Positions 41,368-49,650 of a DNA stretch of 64,000 bases are shown here, piece after piece. Source of the stretch: Streptomyces ortus. GTDB lineage: Bacteria > Actinomycetota > Actinomycetes > Streptomycetales > Streptomycetaceae. Both the position numbers and the translations under genes were made by a program. The stretch lies in assembly GCF_026341275.1 (NCBI RefSeq), contig NZ_JAIFZO010000002.1, forward strand, positions 3,378,118-3,442,117. Reading direction: 5' to 3'. Position 1 is the first letter of the stretch; each line of letters starts with the position of its first letter. The notes beneath the pieces were generated by a model, which saw nothing but the letters and a program-made list of their open reading frames with translations, was not told the DNA's origin and did no database searches.

Positions 41368-42663
41368 ATGCAGAGCCCGCTGAGCGAGGTGGTCCGGCAC
41401 CAGAAGGCCGGGCAGCCGCAAGGCATCACCTCGGTGTGTTCGGCTCATCCGCTGGTCATCGAGGCAGCCGTGCTGCAAGCACGGGAGACCGGCGGTCACG
41501 TACTGGTGGAGGCGACCTCGAACCAGGTGGACCAGTACGGCGGTTACACGGGCATGCGGCCCGCCGATTTCCGCGACCTCGTGTACGGCATCGCCGCCGA
41601 AAGTGGTCTGCCACTGGACCGTGTGATTCTCGGCGGCGACCACCTCGGACCGAACCGGTGGCAGTCCCTGACGCCCGACGAGGCGATGGAGCGGGCCGAC
41701 GCCCTGGTCGCCGCGTACGTGGCGGCGGACTTCACCAAGATCCACCTGGACTGCAGCTTCGCGTGTGCCGGGGACCCCGCACCGCTGACCGACGAGGTGG
41801 TCGCCGAACGCGCCGCACGGCTGATCCGGGTGGCCGAGGAGACGGCCGGCCCCGAGCGGGCCGAGCGGATCCGGTACGTGATCGGTACCGAGGTGCCCAC
41901 CCCCGGCGGCGCGCACGAGACACTCGGCGCTCTCACCCCGACCACGCCCGAGGCGGCGCGCACCACTCTGGAACAGCACCGCAAGGCGTTCGCCCGACAC
42001 GGCATCGACGAGGTCTGGCCGCGTGTCATGGCCCTCGTCGTCCAGCCGGCCGTGGAGTTCGACCACCTTCAGGTCGTCGACTACCGGCGGGAGCTGACCG
42101 AGGAGCTGCGCAAGGTCCTCGACGACGAGCCCACCATGGTCTACGAGGCTCACTCGACCGACTACCAGACCGCCGAGGCGCTCACCGCGCTGGTCGAGGA
42201 CCACTGGGCGGTCCTCAAGGTGGGCCCCGGCCTGACGTTCGCCCTGCGCGAGGCGCTGTTCGCCCTCGCCGCGATCGAGGACGAACTGGTGCCGGCCGCC
42301 GGGCGGTCAGGGCTCGTCGAGGTCGTCGAGCGGCGGATGCTCGCCGAGCCGGCGAGATGGGAGGGCTACTACCCGGGCGGCGCCGCCGAGCAGCGCCTCG
42401 CGCGCCGCTACAGCTACAGCGACCGGATGCGCTACTACTGGCCCGACCCCGAGATCGAAAAGGCCCAGGCCCGGCTGCTGGACAACCTCTCGGCCGTGGA
42501 CATCCCCCTGCCGCTGCTCAGCGCCCACCTTCCGCTCCAGTACGCCCGTGTCCGCCACGGCGAGCTCGCCGCCCGGCCGCGCGACCTGGCCGTGGACCAC
42601 GTACGCGATGTTCTGCGCGACTACGACCGCGCCTCCCACCCGAACCACAAGGAGCACGTGTGA
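41368..42663 (+). CDS. kbaZ: Tagatose-bisphosphate aldolase non-catalytic subunit (KbaZ/GatZ)
   Basis: This 431-residue protein belongs to the GatZ/KbaZ family, which supports the class II tagatose-1,6-bisphosphate aldolase. Motifs include GITSVCSAHPLVIEAAV, VLVEATSNQVDQYGGYTG, FTKIHLDCSFACAGD and VYEAHSTDYQT. The family appears to stabilise the catalytic subunit, KbaY, found here at 46043. The ATG at 41368 has AAGGGG upstream. It is the first gene of the operon and overlaps the next by four bases. Confidence 0.9.
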   Translation: MQSPLSEVVRHQKAGQPQGITSVCSAHPLVIEAAVLQARETGGHVLVEATSNQVDQYGGYTGMRPADFRDLVYGIAAESGLPLDRVILGGDHLGPNRWQSLTPDEAMERADALVAAYVAADFTKIHLDCSFACAGDPAPLTDEVVAERAARLIRVAEETAGPERAERIRYVIGTEVPTPGGAHETLGALTPTTPEAARTTLEQHRKAFARHGIDEVWPRVMALVVQPAVEFDHLQVVDYRRELTEELRKVLDDEPTMVYEAHSTDYQTAEALTALVEDHWAVLKVGPGLTFALREALFALAAIEDELVPAAGRSGLVEVVERRMLAEPARWEGYYPGGAAEQRLARRYSYSDRMRYYWPDPEIEKAQARLLDNLSAVDIPLPLLSAHLPLQYARVRHGELAARPRDLAVDHVRDVLRDYDRASHPNHKEHV

Positions 42664-43823
42664 CCACGCCCTCCGGCACGCTGTCCTCGGACGACGGCGC
42701 TGCCCACACCGTCCGCGAGATCGCCCAGCAGCCCGCGCTGTGGCGCGAGGTCGACAAGATCGTCGCGGGCTCCCGGGACTCGCTGGACGCCTTCCTGCGT
42801 CCGCTCCTCTCCCGCGGCGACCTGCGCGTGGTGCTCACCGGCGCCGGTACCTCCGCCTTCGCCGGCCAGGTGCTCCAGCCCGCCCTGGCCCGGCGGCTGG
42901 GACGACGCGTCGACGCGGTCCCCACCACGGATCTCGTCGCCGACCCCCGCGGCTGTCTCGCCGAGGACGTGCCCACGCTGCTGGTCTCCTTCGCGCGGTC
43001 GGGTGACAGCCCCGAGTCCGTGGCCGCCACCGTGCTGGCCGACCAGGTTCTCTCCGAGGTGCACCACCTCGTGGTCACCTGCAACGAACAGGGCCGCCTG
43101 GCGCGCGAACACGCCGAGCTGCCGAAGTCCCATGTGCTGCTGATGCCGGCCGGGTCCAACGACCGCGGCTTCGCCATGACGTCGAGCTTCACGTGCATGA
43201 CGCTGGCGGCGCTGCTCGCCCTGGGCGGCAGCGCCTACGACGGCGTCGCCGAACGCCTGGCCCGGGCAGCCGAGTCGATCATCGAGAGCAGCGCTGTCGA
43301 CCGTACCGTCGGCGCCCTCCTGGAGAGCGCGCCCGAGCGGATCGTCTTCCTCGGCAGCGGTCCGCTCAAGGGCCTCGCCGAGGAGTCGGCGCTGAAGGTG
43401 CTGGAGCTCACCGGTGGGACCCTCATGGCCGTAGCGGAGTCCTCGCTGGGATTCCGGCACGGTCCCAAGGCAGTACTCAACGACCGTTCGGTCGCGGTGG
43501 TGTACATGTCGAACGACCCGTACACCCGCAAGTACGACCAGGACATCCATGCGGAGCTGTGCGGGAATCTGCCCGCCGGCAGCGTCGTCAAGGTATCCGC
43601 GGAGTCCGGCGCGGGAACGGAGGGCACGGGCGTCGATGCCTGGCCGCTGCCGGGCCTCGACGGCGTCGAGGATGTCGCCCTGGCGCTGTCCGCCGTGGTG
43701 TACGCCCAGTTCATCGCCCTGCGCGCCTCCCTGGCCCGGGGTCTGCGGCCCGACAACCCGTTCCCCTCGGGTCAGATCAACCGCGTGGTGCAGGGCGTGA
43801 CCTTGCACTCCTTGCCCCACTGA
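42660..43823 (+). CDS. agaS: SIS-domain sugar-phosphate deaminase/isomerase (AgaS type)
   Basis: This 387-residue protein has two SIS domains. The first has VVLTGAGTSAFAGQVLQPAL and LLVSFARSGDSPESVA, the second IVFLGSGPLKGLAEESALKV and SLGFRHGPKAVL. This is the AgaS pattern: galactosamine-6-phosphate deaminase/isomerase, yielding tagatose-6-phosphate. The GTG start overlaps the kbaZ stop (GTGA). Its neighbours give independent support for the galactosamine assignment over glucosamine. Confidence 0.88.
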   Translation: MTTPSGTLSSDDGAAHTVREIAQQPALWREVDKIVAGSRDSLDAFLRPLLSRGDLRVVLTGAGTSAFAGQVLQPALARRLGRRVDAVPTTDLVADPRGCLAEDVPTLLVSFARSGDSPESVAATVLADQVLSEVHHLVVTCNEQGRLAREHAELPKSHVLLMPAGSNDRGFAMTSSFTCMTLAALLALGGSAYDGVAERLARAAESIIESSAVDRTVGALLESAPERIVFLGSGPLKGLAEESALKVLELTGGTLMAVAESSLGFRHGPKAVLNDRSVAVVYMSNDPYTRKYDQDIHAELCGNLPAGSVVKVSAESGAGTEGTGVDAWPLPGLDGVEDVALALSAVVYAQFIALRASLARGLRPDNPFPSGQINRVVQGVTLHSLPH

Positions 43824-43879
43824 TCAAAAGCATCTCACCACTGATCAAAGGCAACGCACCACTGATCAGAGACATCAAC
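43817..43879. repeat. Three 21-bp tandem repeats at the end of the AgaS gene
   Basis: CCACTGATCAAARRCAWCKCA-like units lie at 43817, 43838 and 43859, exactly 21 bases apart. The first contains the AgaS stop TGA; because the period is a multiple of three, each copy repeats an in-frame TGA. The core TGATCA is a palindrome. Slippage at the gene end, or a regulator array before the kinase gene, could explain it. Confidence 0.75.
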
Positions 43880-43914
43880 GGCGCGGACCGAGGGCGCCCG
43901 ACGGAGGTACAACG

Positions 43915-44907
43915 ATGTTCCTAGGTGTCGACGGAGGCGGTACGAAAACCGCCTTCTGCATGGTCGACCGGTCCGGACAGGTCGTGGCGCGAGCACAGGC
44001 GGCAAGTTCGTACTACTTCTCGCACGGCATCGAGCTTGTCGAACGTGTGCTGAAGGAAGGTGTCGAAGCTGTCTGTGCGGCGGCCGATCTGGCCCCCGCC
44101 GACATCGATTACGCCTTTTTCGGGCTGCCCGGCTACGGGGAGGCGGCCCGCGATCTGCCCGTCCTGAACGCGACCCCGCGGGCGGTGCTCGGGCACGACC
44201 GCTACGCCTGCGACAACGACATGGTCTGCGGCTGGGCGGGTTCGCTGGGGGCGGTCGACGGCATCAACGTCATCAGCGGCACCGGTTCGATGACCTACGG
44301 CGAGCGGCTGGGCCGGGGCGTACGCATCGGTGGCTGGAGCGAGATGTTCGGCGACGAGGGATCGGCGCACTGGATCGCGATCCGGGGCCTCAACGCCTTC
44401 TCCCGGATGAGCGACGGGCGGCTCCCCGAGGGCCCCCTGGCCGAGGTGTTCCGGCGCCACCTGCAGCTCGCGTCCGACCTCGACGTGATCGACGTCGTCC
44501 ACAACCAGTGGCAGGGCGACCGGAGCCGGATCGCCGCGCTCAGCCGCCCGGTGGCCGAGGCGGCCGGTCTGGGCGACGCGGTCGCCACGGAGATCCTCAC
44601 CGACGCGGGTCGCGAACTCGCCCTGCTCGTCGGTGTCACCCGCGAACGGCTGGAGTTCGGCCCGGACGAGACCGTACCGGTCTCCTACTCCGGCGGCACC
44701 TTCGGCGCCCGCATGGTTCTGGAGGCGTTCACCTCCGCGCTGCAACATCGTTCCACCCGCTACGAACTGCGACGCCCTCTCTACGAGCCTGTCGTAGGTG
44801 CTGCTCTGTACGCGGCAAAACTCGCTGGAACCCCGCTCGACCAACCCGCGCTCGACGCGCTGCGCATGGCTTCCGAGACCCCTGCCTCAGGAGAGGACGA
44901 CCGATGA
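43915..44907 (+). CDS. BadF/BadG-type amino-sugar kinase
   Basis: This 330-residue ASKHA kinase is expected to phosphorylate an N-acetylhexosamine or hexosamine with ATP. The phosphate-1 loop is VDGGGTKTAF (from residue 5); DNDMVCGWAGSLG and VISGTGSMTYG give the sugar and second phosphate loops, GGWSEMFGDEGSAHWIAIRG is typical of N-acetylglucosamine kinase relatives, and SYSGGTFGA lies in the adenosine motif. In this operon it would make galactosamine-6-phosphate or its N-acetyl form, replacing the PTS used in enteric bacteria. Its stop overlaps the transporter start (ATGA). Confidence 0.88.
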   Translation: MFLGVDGGGTKTAFCMVDRSGQVVARAQAASSYYFSHGIELVERVLKEGVEAVCAAADLAPADIDYAFFGLPGYGEAARDLPVLNATPRAVLGHDRYACDNDMVCGWAGSLGAVDGINVISGTGSMTYGERLGRGVRIGGWSEMFGDEGSAHWIAIRGLNAFSRMSDGRLPEGPLAEVFRRHLQLASDLDVIDVVHNQWQGDRSRIAALSRPVAEAAGLGDAVATEILTDAGRELALLVGVTRERLEFGPDETVPVSYSGGTFGARMVLEAFTSALQHRSTRYELRRPLYEPVVGAALYAAKLAGTPLDQPALDALRMASETPASGEDDR

Positions 44908-45854
44908 ACAGAGGTACGAAGAGCTGGATCGTGTACGCGGCGCTGCTGGTCCTGTTCTGGGGTGTGTGGGGTGCCTTCTCCAGCGAGCCGAACAGCAGGT
45001 ACGGCTATCCCAACGAGATGATCTACATCATCTGGGCCTTCACGATGCTCATCCCCGCGTACTTCGCGATGCGCGGCAACACGTTCGACCGCCGGCCGGT
45101 CGCCGCGGGGTACGGGCTGATCGCGGGACTGACCGGCGCCGGCGGCCAGCTGCTGCTGTTCCAGGCGCTCGCCAACGGTCCGGCGTACCTCATCTTCCCC
45201 CTGGTCTCGCTCTCCCCGGTGGTCACCGTCCTCATGGCGATGGCGCTGCTGCGTGAGCGGATCAACCGGCTCGCCCTCATAGGTGTCGTCGCGGCGCTGG
45301 CGGCGATCGTGCTGTTCAGCATTCCCAGCAGCAAGGACGACTCGAACTCACACGGCCCGTGGCTGCTGATGGCCATCCTGATCTGCGTCGCCTGGGGCGT
45401 GCAGGCGTTCTGCATGCGCAAGGCCGCGCTGGTCGGGGTCAACGACGCGACGACCTTCGGCTGGATGACCATCAGCGGACTGCTGCTGGTGCCGGTGGCG
45501 TTCGTGATGATGGGCGATTTCCCGTCCGACGCCCCGTGGCAGGCGCCCACGCTCACCGCGGTGACGCAGGTCCTCAACGCGGTCGGCGCGCTGTTCCTGG
45601 TCATGGCGTTCAGCCGGGGCAAGGCCACGGTGGTCGCCCCCGTCACCAACGCACTGGCGCCGGTGCTGACCATCGTGCTGTCCCTGGCGGTCTACCAGAG
45701 GCTCCCCAACGTATGGGGCACCCTCGGCATCGTGCTGGCCCTCGCCGGCTCCACCCTCATGGTCTACAGCGACGAGAAGAGCGGCGAGAGTTCCGTGGCC
45801 CCGGGGGCGGCGGACGACGGCGCGGCGATGAGTCCGGCCCCGCAGAAATCCTGA
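44904..45854 (+). CDS. DMT-superfamily (EamA) permease
   Basis: This 316-residue protein has ten hydrophobic helices in two EamA repeats, each ending with the usual acidic/basic loop (MALLRERINRLALIG in the first half, AVYQRLPNVWGTLGIVLA in the second). It overlaps the kinase gene by four bases, so it belongs to the operon and is the only transport gene in the locus. It may import the amino sugar freed by the GH36 enzyme. Export of an intermediate cannot be ruled out, as most EamA proteins are poorly studied. Confidence 0.85.
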   Translation: MNRGTKSWIVYAALLVLFWGVWGAFSSEPNSRYGYPNEMIYIIWAFTMLIPAYFAMRGNTFDRRPVAAGYGLIAGLTGAGGQLLLFQALANGPAYLIFPLVSLSPVVTVLMAMALLRERINRLALIGVVAALAAIVLFSIPSSKDDSNSHGPWLLMAILICVAWGVQAFCMRKAALVGVNDATTFGWMTISGLLLVPVAFVMMGDFPSDAPWQAPTLTAVTQVLNAVGALFLVMAFSRGKATVVAPVTNALAPVLTIVLSLAVYQRLPNVWGTLGIVLALAGSTLMVYSDEKSGESSVAPGAADDGAAMSPAPQKS

Positions 45855-45868
45855 TCGCCCGCATATCC

Positions 45869-45995
45869 GTACCGGCCGAACCACGTAGCGGTAGCGGCCG
45901 GAACCACGTAGCGGTACCGGCCGAAGCACGTAGCGGTACCGGCCGAAGCACATAGCGGAACGGCCCGAACCACGTAGCAGTACGGGCCGACACCG
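45869..45995. repeat. Six 22-bp tandem repeats before the aldolase gene
   Basis: Units of the form GTACCGGCCGAACCACGTAGCG occur five times, with a sixth partial copy, at about 22-bp spacing and 1-4 changes each. They fill the gap between the permease and the aldolase. The period is about two DNA turns, which would put bound proteins on one face. They have no spacer variation, so this is not a CRISPR array. Confidence 0.8.
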
Positions 45996-46042
45996 ACGCC
46001 CGTGCCCACCGAACCGATATGAAAGCGAGGGGGGACACCCTC

Positions 46043-46894
46043 ATGCCCCTGGTTCCCACGCGCGAACTCGTCGCGAAGGCCGCCGCCGCAGGCCGGGCCG
46101 TCGCCGCGTTCAACGTGATCACGCTGGAGCACGCCGAGGCGATCACCGCCGGCGCGGCCGCGGCGGGCGCCCCGGGGGTGATCCTGCAGATCAGCGAGAA
46201 CGCCGTACGGTTCCACGGCGGCCGGGTCGAGCCGATCGCGCGGGCCGCGGCCGAGGTCGGCAAGGCCTGTGACGTCGACGTCGCGCTGCACATGGACCAT
46301 GTGACGGACATGCGACTGCTGCGCACGGCGGCCGACGCGGGGTTCTCCTCCGCGATGTTCGACGCCGGGGCGCAGCCGTACGCCGAGAACCTCGCCGCCA
46401 CCCGCGCCGCGGTCCAGTGGGCCCACGGTGAGGGCCTGTGGCTGGAGGCCGAACTCGGCTATGTGGGCGGCAAGCCCGACGCCCCCGCGAGCGCCCACGC
46501 GGCCGGGGTGCGCACCGACCCGCAGGAGGCGGCGCGCTATGTCGCGGACACCGGCGTGGACGCCCTGGCCGTCGCCGTCGGCAGCAGCCACGCGATGACC
46601 GAACGCTCCGCGACCCTGGACCACGCGCTCATCGAACGCCTGCGGGAGGCCGTGCCCGTACCTCTGGTGCTGCACGGTTCGTCGGGGGTCGGCGACGACG
46701 ATCTGCGACAAGCCGTACGGGCGGGCATCGTGAAGATCAACATCGGTACCGCGCTCAACGTCGCGTTCACCGGCGCGGTCCGCGAGACGCTGGCGGAGCG
46801 CCCGGACCTGACCGACCCCCGCCCTTACGTCGCCAAGGGCCGGGAGGCGATGACGGAGACGGTCCGGGTCCTCCTGGGTGTGGTGAGTGGCTGA
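46043..46894 (+). CDS. kbaY: Class II tagatose/fructose-bisphosphate aldolase (KbaY/GatY type)
   Basis: The 283-residue enzyme would split tagatose-1,6-bisphosphate into glyceraldehyde-3-phosphate and dihydroxyacetone phosphate. Class II zinc motifs are present: ALHMDHVTD (catalytic Asp and zinc His), ELGYVGGKPD, AVAVGSSHAM, and LHGSSGVGDDDLRQAV with KINIGTALN for phosphate binding. The ATG at 46043 follows GAGGGGG. It pairs with KbaZ at the head of the operon. The absence of a nearby tagatose-6-phosphate kinase means that step must be encoded elsewhere. Confidence 0.88.
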   Translation: MPLVPTRELVAKAAAAGRAVAAFNVITLEHAEAITAGAAAAGAPGVILQISENAVRFHGGRVEPIARAAAEVGKACDVDVALHMDHVTDMRLLRTAADAGFSSAMFDAGAQPYAENLAATRAAVQWAHGEGLWLEAELGYVGGKPDAPASAHAAGVRTDPQEAARYVADTGVDALAVAVGSSHAMTERSATLDHALIERLREAVPVPLVLHGSSGVGDDDLRQAVRAGIVKINIGTALNVAFTGAVRETLAERPDLTDPRPYVAKGREAMTETVRVLLGVVSG

Positions 46895-47124
46895 GCGGGG
46901 CCGATGGGTGCGCCTTGTGCTGGCGCTCGTGCCCCGCCTCGTACCGTTCGGGAGCATTCGTCGAACTGAACTCCCTTTACTGACAAGGTAGTTCAGCGCC
47001 GCACCTGGCTCCTCGGTTACGAACCCATGACATGGGGACGTACAACTGGGATCGCCCGGTTCGAGTCGAACCCACTGAACGCGGCCTTCCGCGTACAGAA
47101 CCGACCGACTCGAAAGGCTCACGT
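46895..47124. other. Intergenic region before the FG-GAP gene
   Basis: GGTTCGAGTCGAACC (47059-47073) is a perfect odd-length palindrome about 50 bases before the FG-GAP start and may be an operator. Nothing else is recognised. Confidence 0.4.
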
Positions 47125-48615
47125 ATGTGCCGAGCACACGGCCGAACCCGTACCGCGCTCACCGCACCCCTGGCAGCCGCGGTGCTGCTCGCCGGAGGAT
47201 TCGGCGCCATGGCTCTCACCGGGGGCCCGGCGCTGGCGGCCACCGGGTCCGCGGACACGCAGGACGACTTCAACGGTGACGGATACGCCGACCTGGTCGT
47301 TTCGGCTCCGGACGCCACGATCTCCAGCAAGGCCAAGGCGGGTTACGTGGCCGTCACGTACGGTTCCGCCAATGGGGTCTCCACCGCCAACAAGAAGCTC
47401 ATCAGCCGCTCCACCAGTGGCGTTCCCGGCTCCGCCACCGCGAACCAGCGCTTCGGGACCAACTTCACCAAGGGCGACCTGGACGGTGACGGCTTCAGCG
47501 ATCTGGTGATCTCGGGCGGCAGTCCCGGCTCGGTCATCCTCTGGGGCTCCGCCTCCGGACTCACCGGAGGCACGGCCATACCCGGGTACGGGCAGTCCCC
47601 CACGGCCGGCGACTTCGACGGCGACGGCAAGACGGACCTCGCCCTGTTCTCCTACCTGTCCGGCGCGGGCGACGACCCATCGAGCGGCGACGCCACCGTG
47701 TGGAAGGGCCCGGTCACCCGTGCCGGACAGCCCACCGCCACCCTGCCGCTGCTGAACAAGGCCGACTGGTGGGGCTACGACGCCAACGACGCGTCCTGTG
47801 CCACCACCACCGCCGGCTGCCAGGAGGACGGCGACTCGATCAGCGGGCCCATCCGCTCCACCCAGGTCGGCGACGTCAACGGCGACGGCAAGGACGACAT
47901 CGTCGGCTGGAAGTACGCGGGCGACGGCCAGTGGGGCAACCGTCTGTTCCTCGGCGGCGGCAGCACGGGCTTCACCAGCGGCTGGGTCCCGTCCGAGGGG
48001 ACGGGGGTCGGCACGGGTACCGGCATCGGCGACGTGAACAACGACGGGTTCGACGACGTCGTGGTCGGCAACTACTGGAGCGGCGACAAGGCGCAGCTCG
48101 CCCTCGGATCGGCCACCGGCCTCTCCGAGGACCGCGTCCAGACTTTCGACCAGGACCTGCCCGGTTTCCCCGGAGTCGAGGAGGAGGGTGACGGACTGGG
48201 CACCACGGTCTCGATCGGGGACGTCAACGGGGACGGTTTCGGCGACATCGCGCTCGGCATCCCGGGCGAGGACATCGGCGACCTGACGGACGCCGGCTCG
48301 GTAGCCCTGGTCCCCGGCAGCGCCACCGGCGTCACGGGCGCAGGCACGCAGATCTTCCACCAGAACACCGCGGGCGTGCCCGGAGTCGCCGAGAGCCGTG
48401 ACGAGTTCGGCGCGAGCAGCGCCCTGCTCGACGTCAACGGCGACGGCCACGCCGACCTCGCGGCCGGTTCCCTGGCCGAGAACAACTGGAACGGCGCGGT
48501 CTGGGTGCTGCGCGGCACGGCGACCGGTCTCACGGCCACGTCGTCCCTCGCGTTCGGCGCCGACGACCTCTCGGCGCCCGCCACGGGCGCCCGCTTCGGC
48601 GCGCTCCTGCGCTGA
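47125..48615 (+). CDS. Secreted FG-GAP / integrin-alpha-like repeat protein
   Basis: The 496-residue protein has a Sec signal peptide ending near GPALAA and then a seven-bladed beta-propeller of FG-GAP repeats. The calcium loops are easy to see: DFNGDGYADL, DLDGDGFSDL, DFDGDGKTDL, DVNGDGKDDI, DVNNDGFDDV, DVNGDGFGDI and DVNGDGHADL. No enzyme motif or cell-wall anchor is visible. Such proteins in Streptomyces are secreted and may bind surfaces or polymers. The ATG at 47125 follows GAAAGG and starts the normal signal peptide. Confidence 0.9.
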   Translation: MCRAHGRTRTALTAPLAAAVLLAGGFGAMALTGGPALAATGSADTQDDFNGDGYADLVVSAPDATISSKAKAGYVAVTYGSANGVSTANKKLISRSTSGVPGSATANQRFGTNFTKGDLDGDGFSDLVISGGSPGSVILWGSASGLTGGTAIPGYGQSPTAGDFDGDGKTDLALFSYLSGAGDDPSSGDATVWKGPVTRAGQPTATLPLLNKADWWGYDANDASCATTTAGCQEDGDSISGPIRSTQVGDVNGDGKDDIVGWKYAGDGQWGNRLFLGGGSTGFTSGWVPSEGTGVGTGTGIGDVNNDGFDDVVVGNYWSGDKAQLALGSATGLSEDRVQTFDQDLPGFPGVEEEGDGLGTTVSIGDVNGDGFGDIALGIPGEDIGDLTDAGSVALVPGSATGVTGAGTQIFHQNTAGVPGVAESRDEFGASSALLDVNGDGHADLAAGSLAENNWNGAVWVLRGTATGLTATSSLAFGADDLSAPATGARFGALLR

Positions 48616-48640
48616 GCGAGCCGATCGGGCAACGGGGGTT

Positions 48641-48669
48641 CGGTGGGGCAGCTTGGTGCCGCCCCACCG
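48641..48669 (+). terminator. Terminator hairpin after the FG-GAP gene
   Basis: CGGTGGGGC and GCCCCACCG form a 9-bp stem with an 11-base loop, followed by TCTTGT, 26 bases beyond the stop. Confidence 0.7.
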
Positions 48670-48977
48670 TCTTGTCCGGCCTGGGCGAGCCGGCTTCGGC
48701 GGAGGTGCGCGGGCCGTCTCACCGCTTCGGTCCAGGTGCGTCGGTGCGATCTCTCGGCTTCGCGTCAGTACACGACCTGCGCATCTGTCCCTTGGTGACT
48801 GCGACAACGCGTCGGAACTCTCGTGTCAGGACAGTGGGCCCTGTCGGACCTCATGTCTGCTCTGGGCAGCGACCCGCTGCGGGCCGCTGCGGGCCGCTGC
48901 GGGCCGAACTGACCGGTCCGCAGTGGGCCATGACCAGCGGACCTCCTGACCCAACCGTGGCTGCCGCCTGCGACCGT
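48670..48977. other. Intergenic, with a short GC repeat
   Basis: CTGCGGGCCG is repeated three times at about 48880-48909. No gene is supported before the stop of the minus-strand DUF6461 gene. Confidence 0.45.
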
Positions 48978-49556
48978 TCAATCCAGCCGAACGGGCACGA
49001 TCACGGTCGGCAGCGGCTCCACGACCACTTTCGGCTCCACGGCCAGGCCGAACTCGCTCTCCACCGCGTCCAGCGCCCCACGCGCGTCATCGACCTCGTC
49101 CTCGGTCTCGTTCTCCTGGAAGAATCCCGCCTTCTCCAGAGCCCGGTTGAGACGGTCAGGTTCCGGTCCGCTCGCAGGCGTGAACATCCACGTGCTGCAG
49201 GCAGCAAGGATCTCCCCGTCACGGACCTGGGCAATGCGCGTAGTCGAACCGATGAGGGACCACACACTCACCGCCTCAGTGCCCGCAGACAACCGCTTGA
49301 GCACCGGGATTTTGTGAGTAACTCCCGTCTGCCCGTTCACATCGAACAGGTACGCCCACCCGGATCCGGAAGGGCAGTACAGGCGCACGGACCAGTCGTC
49401 CAGCCCGAGGCTCTCGGCCGCATTGTCCATTCGGTACTCCGGCACGTTCCCCCGGTCAACCACACCAAGTCGATCCAGTACCTCCTGAAGAGCCAGTCCG
49501 CGGACCGCCGTCACACAGAACTCCTCACTGCCCAGCGCCTCGAACAGACTCCCCAC
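48978..49556 (-). CDS. DUF6461-like protein
   Basis: The 192-residue protein resembles the actinobacterial DUF6461 family, with FEALGSEEFCVTAVRGLALQ and EVLDRLGVVDRGNVPEYR near the N-terminus and an acidic C-terminal helix. Its function is unknown; it may be a contact-system immunity-type protein because the fold family is common next to polymorphic toxins, but no toxin is seen here. The second GTG (49556) has GGAGG nine bases upstream; a GTG at 49562 is too close to it. It has no signal peptide. Confidence 0.6.
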   Translation of the reverse strand: MGSLFEALGSEEFCVTAVRGLALQEVLDRLGVVDRGNVPEYRMDNAAESLGLDDWSVRLYCPSGSGWAYLFDVNGQTGVTHKIPVLKRLSAGTEAVSVWSLIGSTTRIAQVRDGEILAACSTWMFTPASGPEPDRLNRALEKAGFFQENETEDEVDDARGALDAVESEFGLAVEPKVVVEPLPTVIVPVRLD

Positions 49557-49650
49557 CGACACTTTCCTCCCACCACGCCTGCATATACACCTATGAGTGT
49601 CATGGGGGCGGAGCGCCATGGCCCAGCGCCGCCGCGCAGTCACGGACAGG

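Noticed and set aside
45869..45995. 22-bp repeats considered as a CRISPR array
   Set aside because: The units are contiguous with no spacers, so this is a plain tandem repeat.
47059..47073. GGTTCGAGTCGAACC considered as a tRNA T-arm
   Set aside because: No acceptor, D-arm or anticodon arm fits around it; it is better read as a palindrome.
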